Assembly: GCF_004339015.1 (NCBI RefSeq)
Contig: NZ_SMFQ01000004.1
Span: 867,901 to 931,900 of the forward strand
DNA: 64,000 bases
Source of the DNA: Cocleimonas flava
GTDB lineage: Bacteria > Pseudomonadota > Gammaproteobacteria > Thiotrichales > Thiotrichaceae
Direction of reading: 5' to 3'
Shown: piece after piece, positions 1 through 8,538 of the stretch
Position numbering within the stretch: the first letter of the stretch is position 1
Layout of the letters: every line of letters begins with the position of its first letter
The notes under the pieces: generated by a model
What the model was told of the DNA's origin: nothing
Seen by the model: the letters and a program-made list of their open reading frames with translations, nothing else
Database searches by the model: none
Made by a program: the position numbers and the translations under genes

Positions 1-1
1 G

Positions 2-457
2 CCTTTTTTAGAAGGCGATGACTTCCACCCACCGGCAAACATAGAAAAAATGTCAAATGCCATTGGCTTAACCGATGACGATCGCTGGCCGTGGCTTGAT
101 GCCCTAGGTGCTGCCATTCATGAAAAATGTAATGCCGAAAAGGATAAAAACAAAGTAGTACCCAACGGCGTTATCGTCAGCTGCTCTGCGCTAAAACATA
201 ATTATCGCCAACGCCTGTTGAATGCTTCAGGAGAACAAATACTGTTTGTTTATCTCGATGGAAGTTGTGACACCCTGTTATCAAGAATGCAGTCCCGAAC
301 AGAGCATTACATGCCTGCCAGCCTGCTGGATAGCCAGTTAGAAACGTTAGAAAAACCGACAAATGATGAGCTGGCAATAACGGTTTCCATAGAACAATCA
401 GTCGATAAAATAGTTGATGAGATACTCGATAAAATCAACCATGAAGCCATCGATTAG
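2..457 (+). CDS. gntK: Gluconokinase, 5'-truncated by window edge
   Basis: The reading frame is open from the first bases and the start lies outside the window. The visible part begins with the gluconokinase signature FLEGDDFHPPANIEKM followed by LTDDDRWPWL, which in this family binds gluconate and follows the P-loop (missing here). Further on are VSCSALKHNYR and FVYLDGS, also typical of GntK. The enzyme phosphorylates gluconate to 6-phosphogluconate using ATP in the cytoplasm, feeding the pentose phosphate or Entner-Doudoroff route. An internal ATG at 50 would remove essential sequence and is not the start. The next gene begins more than 100 bp later on the same strand. Confidence 0.9.
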   Translation, partial: PFLEGDDFHPPANIEKMSNAIGLTDDDRWPWLDALGAAIHEKCNAEKDKNKVVPNGVIVSCSALKHNYRQRLLNASGEQILFVYLDGSCDTLLSRMQSRTEHYMPASLLDSQLETLEKPTNDELAITVSIEQSVDKIVDEILDKINHEAID

Positions 458-585
458 CTAAGCAAAAAGCCTATCCGCTTAGTATTTAGTGTATCTGGTG
501 TAATTTGCGTCTATTATTGGTGCGCTCAATTCAACACTAAAGTGTGTTTCAGCAAAAACACAGCATAAAACAGCAGAAACGATGT

Positions 586-1482
586 ATGACAAATAAAACC
601 GATCACCCCTTTAAAAGCACAAATATGCCTTTCACAATGAAGGCATTTTTTAGTTTAACCACGTTTGTTTTCAAAATTGTCGGCGCTATTTCACCCACTC
701 TGGCGGGCAAATTAGCCTTACGACTGTTTATGACGCCTCCCAAAGTCATTATTCCTCGGCGCGAAAAACCCATTCGTGAAAGTGCCAAGTTGCACTTCAT
801 AAACATCAAAGACCGACAGATTTCTGTGCGTAGCTGGGGAGAAGGCCCAACAATTCTGCTAGCGCATGGCTGGGGCGGTAGAAGTTCTCAGCTAATGGGA
901 TTCATCGAACCCTTGGTTGCAGCAGGTTATCGCGTTGTTGGCTTCGAGATCCCGGGTCATGGTGACTCAACGGGCAAACACTCAAACATGCTGGATGGCG
1001 CGTCGATAATTGCCGAAGTCATTAAGCAGGAAGGCCCAGTAGAGGCGATTATCGCTCACTCTTTTGGTACCGGCACCACACTATTATCGATAGATAAGTT
1101 TGGTGTTAAAACGCCCAAAGTGGTATTGATAAGTACATTCTCTGGCGTAGAATTTATCCTCGAAATCTTTGGCGATCTTTTCTCTTTAAGGCAATCCACT
1201 CTGGATGCCATGCAACAAGTCGCATTAAAAAAGTTTGCCCATGAATATCATGTCGGATGGGACTGGAATGAAATTTCTCCACTAGAAACCATCAAAAGTT
1301 GCGACAGTGAACTACTATTGATCCATGACGATCAAGATCACGAAGTTCCGATAGAGGAAGTGTTACCGCTGCACAACAGTCAACCACAGGCAAAAAAGCT
1401 CATCACGTCTGGATTTGGTCATCGTAAAATTTTACTCAACAAAGAAGTCATCGACACGACTATAGATTTTATTACGCAGTAA
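586..1482 (+). CDS. Alpha/beta hydrolase
   Basis: An alpha/beta-hydrolase fold protein. Counting from the upstream GTG at 544, an oxyanion motif HGWGG lies near residue 108, a nucleophile elbow AHSFG has its Ser near 173, an acidic residue sits in HDDQDHEVP near 266, and the catalytic His is in GFGHR near 293. The substrate cannot be read from the sequence. The N-terminal ~60 residues are hydrophobic and may anchor it to the membrane. I prefer the ATG at 586 over the GTG at 544; neither has a clear ribosome-binding site. The gene is alone between gntK and a transporter on the same strand. Confidence 0.75.
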   Translation: MTNKTDHPFKSTNMPFTMKAFFSLTTFVFKIVGAISPTLAGKLALRLFMTPPKVIIPRREKPIRESAKLHFINIKDRQISVRSWGEGPTILLAHGWGGRSSQLMGFIEPLVAAGYRVVGFEIPGHGDSTGKHSNMLDGASIIAEVIKQEGPVEAIIAHSFGTGTTLLSIDKFGVKTPKVVLISTFSGVEFILEIFGDLFSLRQSTLDAMQQVALKKFAHEYHVGWDWNEISPLETIKSCDSELLLIHDDQDHEVPIEEVLPLHNSQPQAKKLITSGFGHRKILLNKEVIDTTIDFITQ

Positions 1483-1540
1483 TTATTCGTTTAAAAATCT
1501 ACAAAAAAACCAAACCTGCGACAGGAATCCCCTTTCTAAT

Positions 1541-2713
1541 ATGCCAAATAGTAAAACAGATCATCCGTTAAAAGTGATGTTTGCGGGGCTATTTAGCCTT
1601 ATTTTAGCGATGGGTATTTCGCGTTTTTCATACACGCCCTTGTTGCCGGTGATGATCAATGAGACGTATTTGAATGATGCCAGCGGTGGCTGGCTCGCCA
1701 CCATTAACTATCTGGGTTATATGCTGGGGGCAATTATCGCTGCCTCAATCAGTGACCTGAAACTCAAAGACGTACTTTATCGCGTGGGTTTGATTGTCGC
1801 AGTCCTCTCAACTGTAGGCATGGGAGTGACCGACAATTACATCGTCTGGTCAATTATGCGTTTTATTGGTGGTTTGAGTAGTGCGGCGTGCTTACTGGTG
1901 GGAACCGGTTTGATTCTTAACTGGATGATCCGCCACGGACACAAGCCCGAACTGGGCATACATTTCGCTGGCATCGGTTTAGGCATAAGCCTTACCGCGA
2001 TACTCTCGATGATGATGCTGAATAAGCTGGATTGGGCGCAACAGTGGTATGTCTACTCTGCGATTGCAGTAGTTATTGCTATTCCCGCATGGCGCTGGTT
2101 GCCAAAGCCGGTGAATCACCATCAGACCACAGCTGGCGGAACTCTACTGGACACGCCACCAGAAAAAAGCTGGATGTTGATTTTATACGTGGCTTATTTT
2201 TGTGCCGGTATCGGTTATGTTATCAGCGCTACATTTCTGGTCGCCATTGTCGATCATCAGCCTGAATTGGCTGGCAAAGGTTCGCTAGTCTGGCTAGTCA
2301 CCGGTATTGCGGCGGCACCGGCGGCTATTTTATGGGATCGGATTGCCCGAAAAGTCGGCGAGTTAAAGGCATTGTTCTGGGCCTATGGCATTAATATTGT
2401 TGGTATTATTATTCCGGTTTTTAGTCATAGCTTATCGGGCGTTTTACTCAGCGGTTTTTTCTTTGGATTAACTTTTGTGGGCATAGTGAGTTTACTGCTG
2501 ACCATGGTTGGCAAGTTTTACCCCACCAAACCTGCTAAACCCATGGGAAAATTAACCTTGAGTTATGGTATCGCGCAAGTAGTTGCACCAGCCATTGCAG
2601 GGATGATTGCAGAAACAACAGGTAATTATTCGATGCCGTTGATTTTTGCATCTGTCATTATGGGCTTCGGCATGGCGTTAATTGTTATACTGCAAATCAG
2701 AAAAAAACATTAA
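1541..2713 (+). CDS. MFS transporter, YbfB/YjiJ-like
   Basis: A 390-residue inner-membrane protein with about 12 hydrophobic segments, the usual layout of the major facilitator superfamily. The opening FAGLFSLILAMGISRFSYTP followed by LLPVMI and SGGWLATINYLGY resembles the YbfB/YjiJ branch of predicted sugar or drug transporters. The substrate is unknown. The gene ends 19 bp before a small membrane-protein gene with its own ribosome-binding site, so the two are probably co-transcribed. Confidence 0.8.
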   Translation: MPNSKTDHPLKVMFAGLFSLILAMGISRFSYTPLLPVMINETYLNDASGGWLATINYLGYMLGAIIAASISDLKLKDVLYRVGLIVAVLSTVGMGVTDNYIVWSIMRFIGGLSSAACLLVGTGLILNWMIRHGHKPELGIHFAGIGLGISLTAILSMMMLNKLDWAQQWYVYSAIAVVIAIPAWRWLPKPVNHHQTTAGGTLLDTPPEKSWMLILYVAYFCAGIGYVISATFLVAIVDHQPELAGKGSLVWLVTGIAAAPAAILWDRIARKVGELKALFWAYGINIVGIIIPVFSHSLSGVLLSGFFFGLTFVGIVSLLLTMVGKFYPTKPAKPMGKLTLSYGIAQVVAPAIAGMIAETTGNYSMPLIFASVIMGFGMALIVILQIRKKH

Positions 2714-2732
2714 GACGGTAAGGATAAAGAGT

Positions 2733-3317
2733 ATGAAATACGCATGGGGCTTAATATTTTTAGTGGTTTTAATCTGGTCGGGAATTAACCCCAAAGATAC
2801 ACTCACCTGGTTTCTGGAAGCGTCGCCAGCCATCATTGGCGCGGGCTTAATGCTTTATACCTTCAAGACTTTTCACTTAACATCCATACTGTATTTTTTC
2901 ATTTTGCTACATTGTATTGTGCTGATGATAGGTGGACATTACACCTATGCTGAAGTCCCATTGTTTGATGGTCTATTTGGCGCCGAACGAAACAATTACG
3001 ACAAGGTCGGTCATTTCTTTCAGGGCTTTGTACCCGCCCTACTCGCCAGAGAAATATTGATTCGTAAGAATGCGGTTAACGGCAAAGCCTGGTTAAATAC
3101 CTTCATTGTTTCAGTGACTCTGGCTTTTAGCGCTTTCTATGAGCTCATCGAGTGGTGGGTTGCGGTAGCAAGCGGAGATGATGCAGTGGCCTTTTTAGGT
3201 ACGCAAGGTTATGAATGGGATACTCAATCAGATATGTTTTTAGCACTGATAGGAGCGATTGTCTGCATACTCGTTTTAAGTAAGGTTCATGACAAGCAAT
3301 TACAGAATCTGAAGTGA
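2733..3317 (+). CDS. YjdF-like (DUF2238) membrane protein
   Basis: A polytopic membrane protein of 194 residues when started at the ATG 2733, which has AGGA about 9 bases upstream; a longer frame from 2682 would overlap the transporter. The conserved block HYTYAEVP with RNNYDKVGHFFQGF and YELIEWW is that of the DUF2238/YjdF family, which has His, Asp and Glu residues in membrane segments but no established function. It follows an MFS transporter by 19 bp and converges on the next gene. Confidence 0.75.
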   Translation: MKYAWGLIFLVVLIWSGINPKDTLTWFLEASPAIIGAGLMLYTFKTFHLTSILYFFILLHCIVLMIGGHYTYAEVPLFDGLFGAERNNYDKVGHFFQGFVPALLAREILIRKNAVNGKAWLNTFIVSVTLAFSAFYELIEWWVAVASGDDAVAFLGTQGYEWDTQSDMFLALIGAIVCILVLSKVHDKQLQNLK

Positions 3318-3345
3318 TATCTGGTTAATTTGTTAAAAGCCACTT

Positions 3346-3374
3346 AAAAAAACCTCTATAAGTAGGGGGGTGGC
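3346..3374 (-). repeat. C-rich/T-tract dispersed element, copy 1
   Basis: Read on the minus strand: GCCACCCCCCTACTTATAG, then AGG and seven T. It starts three bases after the stop codon of the minus-strand gene at 3378. The outermost bases AGCCAC (3338-3343) and GTGGCT (3370-3375) are an inverted repeat, so this copy might act as a weak two-way terminator at a convergent gene junction. Confidence 0.8.
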
Positions 3375-3377
3375 TAA

Positions 3378-3956
3378 TTACTTTTTTGGCGATGATTTAA
3401 CTTTTGATTTGGGTATGGTTTTTACGGGTTTTTTCAGTACGTTATTGCCTGCTTGATTGTCACTCCCATTATTCTGGTTGATCTGTTTTAATAATTTAGT
3501 TTCTTTTCTGGCGCGCATTACATAGCCGCCCAGTGCACCACCAGCCGTGCTAATTGTTAATAAGCCCATGGTCAGTAACTCCGTCAATAGCATCAAAGCA
3601 CCTGCGCCTATGGTACCGGCAAATGCTGCCCCTACTTTAAAGTTGGCTTTGCTGTGGGTGATTTTGGCTTCTCTGGCAATTTGCTGCTGCGTTTTTTGCA
3701 CCAACTTGGTTTTAGCGCGTTCTGCGTTCAATTGAATCTTTTCTCTTTCACGAGCGTGCTGAGCTTTCGCCTCATAAACCTCATCTTTACTTTTATGCGA
3801 TGCGATTGAGTTAAACCAAAAAGCAGTAAAAAAACCGATAACGAATAACGGAATCAACAAGCGTAACCACCCTATTCCCTCTAATTCAGGGGCGAGTAAT
3901 ACCAGCGCAACTGTTGCAATTTGTACCGCAACTATTCCAAAGAAATATTTAAACAT
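3378..3956 (-). CDS. Hypothetical membrane protein with coiled coil
   Basis: A 192-residue protein with two N-terminal membrane segments (about residues 4-20 and 30-48), a charged helical stretch rich in Lys, Glu, Ala and Gln (about 55-100) that looks like a coiled coil, a second hydrophobic Gly/Ala-rich pair (about 105-145) and a Lys/Pro-rich tail. I do not recognise the family and assign no function. It stands alone, converging on the YjdF-like gene, with element copy 1 immediately after its stop. Confidence 0.6.
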   Translation of the reverse strand: MFKYFFGIVAVQIATVALVLLAPELEGIGWLRLLIPLFVIGFFTAFWFNSIASHKSKDEVYEAKAQHAREREKIQLNAERAKTKLVQKTQQQIAREAKITHSKANFKVGAAFAGTIGAGALMLLTELLTMGLLTISTAGGALGGYVMRARKETKLLKQINQNNGSDNQAGNNVLKKPVKTIPKSKVKSSPKK

Positions 3957-4228
3957 TGTAGACTTTATTAATACCTCGAGATTTATTTCGCAGTTATGAA
4001 TCCATATTCGATATAATAACGTATACAGACTATTTCATGAGAACATGATGTCAGGGTTATACGCGTAATTTTCAATATTTTTCTCAGATTAAGGTCGATA
4101 GCAAAGCTATCTGTCACTTATTCATTCAAAAATATGAAATGTTCAGCCCTTACTATTCATTATTGTTTATCCATCATTGTTCTCCTTAAACAGTCTTATT
4201 TCTTAACTATTCTCAATACGGAATTGCA

Positions 4229-5059
4229 ATGCAAGCTTCAACTGAAAATACATCAATAGATAATGCGACTGCTCAAAATGAATCAGCTAAAAACGCATCA
4301 GCTAATAATAATGAACTAAACGATACAAATACCAACCAACCTTCAAGCAAGGCTGTGAATGTTGATGCCAATGAAATCAAAAAGTTCGAAGACTTAGCAC
4401 ATCGATGGTGGGATAGAGACAGTGAATTCAAACCATTACACGATATTAACCCACTCAGATTAAATTACATTGAGCAGCATGCTGGCGGCTTAAAAGGTAA
4501 AAAAGTAATCGATGTCGGTTGTGGCGGCGGCATACTTTCTGAAAGCATGGCACTGCGTGGCGCGGATACTCTTGGAATTGATATGGGACAGGCTCCTCTT
4601 TCTGTGGCTGAATTACACGCACTGGAAGCTGGAATCGAGAATATTCAATATCAGAAAATTCCCGTAGAAGAGCTGGCAAAAACGGAAAAAGAACAATTTG
4701 ATGTTGTCAGTTGTATGGAAATGCTTGAACACGTACCAGACCCTGGTTCAATTATTCAAGCATGCACAGATTTGGTTAAACCGGGAGGAAGTGTTTTCTT
4801 TTCTACCATTAACCGTAACCCAAAAGCTTTTGCGTTTGCTATTTTAGGCGCCGAATATGTGTTGAATATGCTACCTAAAGGGACGCATGAATATGCCAAG
4901 TTCATACAACCATCAGAGCTTGAGGCATGGGCAAGAAAGTCTGGCTTGCAACTTGAAAACATAAAGGGCATGACGTATAACCCGCTACTTCAAAGCTATA
5001 AATTAAATAGCGATGTTAGCGTGAACTACTTGATGTATTTCACCAAACCCAACAATTAA
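4229..5059 (+). CDS. ubiG: Ubiquinone biosynthesis O-methyltransferase
   Basis: UbiG performs both O-methylations of ubiquinone synthesis with S-adenosylmethionine. The signature region runs from [19 protein letters not shown] through the SAM-binding motif [13 protein letters not shown] (about residues 92-104) to [20 protein letters not shown] and GTHEYAKFI, all typical of the family. The N-terminal ~45 residues are a low-complexity stretch of Asn, Ala, Ser and Thr that UbiG proteins normally lack. A later start is possible, but no better start codon occurs before the conserved domain. Two lipoprotein genes follow 23 bp downstream. Confidence 0.93.
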   Translation: MQASTENTSIDNATAQNESAKNASANNNELNDTNTNQPSSKAVNVDANEIKKFEDLAHRWWDRDSEFKPLHDINPLRLNYIEQHAGGLKGKKVIDVGCGGGILSESMALRGADTLGIDMGQAPLSVAELHALEAGIENIQYQKIPVEELAKTEKEQFDVVSCMEMLEHVPDPGSIIQACTDLVKPGGSVFFSTINRNPKAFAFAILGAEYVLNMLPKGTHEYAKFIQPSELEAWARKSGLQLENIKGMTYNPLLQSYKLNSDVSVNYLMYFTKPNN

Positions 5060-5082
5060 ATTTTATTTAAAAACTGTAACTT

Positions 5083-5715
5083 ATGAAACGTATATTATCC
5101 ACCCTGTTCCTCATGTCTAGCATGCTACTTTCTGCGTGCTCCATGAGCCCTATCGTTAAAGATATTCGCTATGACGAAGTGAGCTATGATGCCGAAAATC
5201 GCAAAACAGTGGTTTCAGCAATAGATTCAAGCACTGAGTTTAAAATCCGAATTTTGACTGAAACCATTATGGGATTAGGACCTAACATTGATCCTGAGGA
5301 AGCAGGCTTTGTAGCACGTGAGGCAGTTCTTTACCCAAGATATCTAGCGAACCAATACAGATTAATCGCACCACCAAACTCTCATAATGTACTGGTTAAC
5401 ACAGGCCGTAGAGATCGTGGTTTATGCTACCACTGGGCGCGTGATATGAGCGAGCAAATCGTTAAAGGTAGAACTTACAAAACCTTAACCTTGAATCGTG
5501 CGGTTGCCAATCAGGGCAGAAAATACGAACATAATGTTTTAACCGTTGCCGCAAAAGGCAAAGGCATTAAAGATGCTTACATTCTTGATGGATGGAGAAA
5601 CTCAGGCGATTTATTAGTACTACAGACCCGTGAAGATCCAGAATATGACTGGGAAGAATACACACGAAGAGTTTACAGTGCTGTTCCTGACGTGAATAAT
5701 AAAGAAACGAATTAA
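5083..5715 (+). CDS. Lipoprotein with conserved Cys/His/Asp, paralog A
   Basis: A 210-residue predicted lipoprotein: a signal peptide ends in the lipobox LLSAC with the lipidated Cys at residue 19. The body shares long blocks with the next gene: IMGLGPNI, FVAREAVLYP, HNVLVN, RGLCYHWARDM, EHNVLTVAAKGKG and LDGWRNSGDL. The invariant Cys before a Trp, the His in EHN and the Asp in LDxWRNSG have the order of a papain/transglutaminase-like triad, which is inference only. It directly precedes its paralog, so the pair looks like a tandem duplication, perhaps in one operon with ubiG. Confidence 0.7.
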   Translation: MKRILSTLFLMSSMLLSACSMSPIVKDIRYDEVSYDAENRKTVVSAIDSSTEFKIRILTETIMGLGPNIDPEEAGFVAREAVLYPRYLANQYRLIAPPNSHNVLVNTGRRDRGLCYHWARDMSEQIVKGRTYKTLTLNRAVANQGRKYEHNVLTVAAKGKGIKDAYILDGWRNSGDLLVLQTREDPEYDWEEYTRRVYSAVPDVNNKETN

Positions 5716-5730
5716 ATGTTATTACCTGCC

Positions 5731-6303
5731 ATGAAAAATCAATCTACGCTAAAACTGTCTTTATTACTTACTGCTTTACTGTTATTGAGTGCCTGTTCAT
5801 CAATTCAGTACCAAGGCGTACATGTAAACAAACAAGGTAGAACCGTTGTTAATGCCATTGATGAGTATGACAACAAAAAGATTAAAGAACTAACACAGGC
5901 AATTATGGGCTTAGGACCCAATATTGTTGAAAGTGAGGCGCAGTTTGTCGCGAGAGAAGCCGTACTTTACCCAAAAGTATTAGCGAATCGTTATCAGTTG
6001 ATGAGCCCTCCTCTTTACCACAATGTGCTGGTAAATTATGGTAAACGTCCGCGTGGATTATGTTACCAATGGACGCATGACATGGGCCAACAAATCAATA
6101 AGCCAATGAAATCCCTACAGTTCTACCATGCTGTTGCCTTTAGACGTAACTACTGGAGAGAGCACAGTACACTGGTTGTGACAGCCAAAGGCAAAGGCGT
6201 TCCTGATGGAATCATTTTAGACCCTTGGAGAAATTCGGGTGATTTATTCTGGTCACACGTAAAAGACGACAAGAAGTATCCATGGGTTCAGTTTACCAAC
6301 TAG
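5731..6303 (+). CDS. Lipoprotein with conserved Cys/His/Asp, paralog B
   Basis: Paralog of the preceding gene. From the ATG at 5731 the signal peptide reads MKNQSTLKLSLLLTALLLL with lipobox LSAC; an ATG at 5716, directly abutting the previous stop codon, would add five residues. Shared blocks are IMGLGPNI, FVAREAVLYP, HNVLVNYG, RGLCYQWTHDM, EHSTLVV and LDPWRNSGDLFW, with the same Cys, His and Asp conserved. Function unknown. An outer-membrane-anchored enzyme acting in the periplasm is plausible from the fold-like pattern only. Confidence 0.7.
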   Translation: MKNQSTLKLSLLLTALLLLSACSSIQYQGVHVNKQGRTVVNAIDEYDNKKIKELTQAIMGLGPNIVESEAQFVAREAVLYPKVLANRYQLMSPPLYHNVLVNYGKRPRGLCYQWTHDMGQQINKPMKSLQFYHAVAFRRNYWREHSTLVVTAKGKGVPDGIILDPWRNSGDLFWSHVKDDKKYPWVQFTN

Positions 6304-6321
6304 TTTTCACTGCTTAATTCA

Positions 6322-6368
6322 CCCCTGGGATTCGGCACTTATCTTCTTTAACTGACAAACACCAGGGG
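6322..6368. other. Inverted repeat between lipoprotein and MFS genes
   Basis: CCCCTGG (6322-6328) and CCAGGGG (6362-6368) are perfect complements separated by 33 bases. There is no T-run after either arm, so it is not a standard intrinsic terminator. It may be an mRNA structure in the leader of the following gene or an operator. Confidence 0.35.
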
Positions 6369-6401
6369 CAAATTAACGACACAAGAGTTGAAGACGTAGA
6401 C

Positions 6402-7592
6402 ATGAAAATCACTAAGAACTCTCCTGAGTTATTACTGCTTCTTATCGCTGCAGGTACAGCGATGAGTTTTGCTGTCTGGCAAAACCTGTTGAATAATTTT
6501 GCGATTGAACGTGCTGCGTTTACCGGTGTAGAAATTGGCATTTTACAAAGCCTTCGCGAAATCCCCGGTTTTCTTGCGTTTACGATTATCTACGTTCTAC
6601 TGCTTATTCGCGAACAGCGAATGGCTTATGTCTCGATGGTTTTATTGGGACTAGGAACACTACTCACCGGCTTTTTCCCTTCTGCTATTGGTTTTTATCT
6701 CACCACAATTTTAATGTCGATGGGGTTTCATTATCTGGAAACCATTCAAAACTCGCTGACTCTGCAATGGGTGAGCAAGAAAGATGCACCTGAATTTTTA
6801 GGCAAAATGATCGCGGCAAAAGCCGCTGCATCGATCCTGGCATTTTCGCTGGTGTGGCTATTATTCGAATTCTTCCATTTTGATTACAAATGGATATACA
6901 TTGTCGGTGGCGGCGTTTCTTTATTTATCGCCTTTTACAGTTGGAATCATTTCGATGACTTCCCGCAGAAAGTCTACCAAAGTAAAAAACTCATTCTACG
7001 TAAACGCTACTGGCTCTATTACGCCTTGCAATTTATGAGTGGTGCTCGCCGTCAAATCTTCGTGGTCTTCGCGGGATTTTTAATGGTAGAAAAGTTTGGA
7101 TTTAGTGTCGGAGAAATCTCCATACTGTTTCTTATCAACTCCGCTTTTAATATTTTTATGGCGCCCAGAATCGGCAGGCTTATAGGTAAAATCGGTGAGC
7201 GAAATTCATTAATCCTTGAATATATTGGTTTGATCGCAGTGTTCTGCGGCTACGCTGTGGTAGAAAATTCAAATATTGCGGTAGGTCTGTATATTCTAGA
7301 TCACTTATTCTTCGCCATGGCGATTGCACAAAAAACCTATTTCCAGAAGATTGCTAACCCTGCTGATATTGCGTCAACAGCCGGCGTTTCTTTCACCATT
7401 AATCACATTGCAGCGGTCGTTATACCGGTGATTTTTGGCGCTTTATGGTTGAGCTCGCCTTCTTTGGTGTTCTACGTAGGGGCTGTTTTTGCGGGAATAT
7501 CCTTACTCTTAGCCTTTAATGTACCGAGCAATCCAGAAGCAGGAAATGAAACCATTATGGGGCGTATTCCGCATAATGCCTTAGAGACATAA
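6402..7592 (+). CDS. MFS transporter
   Basis: A 396-residue integral membrane protein with about 12 hydrophobic segments in the major facilitator arrangement. It has LREIPGFLAF near residue 48 and a second half that starts around residue 200 (YWLYYALQFMSGARRQIFVVF). Substrate unknown. It is separated from the lipoprotein pair by about 100 bp containing an inverted repeat, and is followed by a cytochrome c gene. Confidence 0.75.
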   Translation: MKITKNSPELLLLLIAAGTAMSFAVWQNLLNNFAIERAAFTGVEIGILQSLREIPGFLAFTIIYVLLLIREQRMAYVSMVLLGLGTLLTGFFPSAIGFYLTTILMSMGFHYLETIQNSLTLQWVSKKDAPEFLGKMIAAKAAASILAFSLVWLLFEFFHFDYKWIYIVGGGVSLFIAFYSWNHFDDFPQKVYQSKKLILRKRYWLYYALQFMSGARRQIFVVFAGFLMVEKFGFSVGEISILFLINSAFNIFMAPRIGRLIGKIGERNSLILEYIGLIAVFCGYAVVENSNIAVGLYILDHLFFAMAIAQKTYFQKIANPADIASTAGVSFTINHIAAVVIPVIFGALWLSSPSLVFYVGAVFAGISLLLAFNVPSNPEAGNETIMGRIPHNALET

Positions 7593-7682
7593 TCTTCTCT
7601 TTTGACCTGGTTTAGACATAACTTTTTGACATAACTTCTAACTTAGATTGTACTTCATTATTTATAACAGTCACTTATCATC

Positions 7683-8315
7683 ATGCGCATTACTCTGACA
7701 TTTCACTTTCTGATCTTTATCCTGAGCCTAAGCACACACGCTTTAGCGACTGATGATGATATTGGTAAAAAGCTGTTTCAGGAAAAATGCAGCGAATGCC
7801 ACCAACAAGATGGCAACAGCAAAGACAAAGAGATTCCCAATATTGCAGGGACTTCGGCTATTTTGACTTTCGACATTATGGATCAGTATAAATCAGGCGA
7901 TAGAAAATCGAAGCCAATTAAGCTAAAGGACAGCGCTGCAACTGGCGATAAGACAGAAACAAACATGAATGAAATTGCCAAATCGCTGAAGTCAAATGAG
8001 ATTGAAGCTATTGCCTTTTTTCTGGCCAATCAGAAATCAAAACCTGCATCACAAACATTTGATCAGGAGCTTGCGGCAAAAGGCAAAGCTATCCACATGG
8101 ATTTCTGCGAGAACTGTCATGTTGACGAAGGCACCGGCAATATTGAAGACGCATCGTTATTAAGAGGCCAATGGAAAAACTATCTTCAAAGCCAGTTTGA
8201 AGTGCTTAGCGAAGGTGATCGCTATATGCCTAGACGAATGAAAAAACGTTTTAGAAAATTGTCTGATGACGACAAAAAAGCACTGATTGAATTTTATATC
8301 AGCCCTGTTAACTAG
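7683..8315 (+). CDS. Di-haem c-type cytochrome, periplasmic
   Basis: A signal peptide (MRITLTFHFLIFILSLSTHALA) is followed by two haem-c attachment motifs, CSECH near residue 37 and CENCH near residue 141. The protein has two cytochrome c domains of roughly 100 residues, like cytochrome c4 or the cytochrome subunit of flavocytochrome c sulfide dehydrogenase. Conserved Met residues in each half (NMNEIA and RYMPRRM) could be axial ligands. Its redox partner is not encoded nearby. Element copy 2 lies 38 bp after the stop. Confidence 0.85.
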   Translation: MRITLTFHFLIFILSLSTHALATDDDIGKKLFQEKCSECHQQDGNSKDKEIPNIAGTSAILTFDIMDQYKSGDRKSKPIKLKDSAATGDKTETNMNEIAKSLKSNEIEAIAFFLANQKSKPASQTFDQELAAKGKAIHMDFCENCHVDEGTGNIEDASLLRGQWKNYLQSQFEVLSEGDRYMPRRMKKRFRKLSDDDKKALIEFYISPVN

Positions 8316-8353
8316 ACCTATTTACTAGATATATCAATCAGCTAATAGAATTT

Positions 8354-8382
8354 GGCACCCCCCTACTTATAGGCGTTTTTTT
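8354..8382 (+). repeat. C-rich/T-tract dispersed element, copy 2
   Basis: GGCACCCCCCTACTTATAGG, then CG and seven T. In the sense direction, 38 bp after the cytochrome gene. Confidence 0.85.
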
Positions 8383-8464
8383 ATTTTAATCGGCCAGTCA
8401 TCGTTCTTACTATTTCTAGAGAACACTTGTCATCATCTCAACGCACAACCACCCCAAAAAACGT

Positions 8465-8496
8465 ATATACATTAAATATACATTGTATGTTATATT
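8465..8496. promoter_or_regulatory. Candidate operator/promoter of the metzincin-like gene
   Basis: Two direct copies of ATATACATT start at 8465 and 8476, exactly 11 bases (one helical turn) apart. The second overlaps a palindrome ATAC-ATT-GTAT (8478-8488), and TATATT at 8491-8496 could be a -10 box. Such helically phased short repeats are typical binding sites of ribbon-helix-helix proteins, and a candidate of that family is encoded in this operon. The link is inference. Confidence 0.35.
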
Positions 8497-8538
8497 GATA
8501 GTCAGCTTTATGACTCTGTAAATAAAAAAGGAGGTAAT

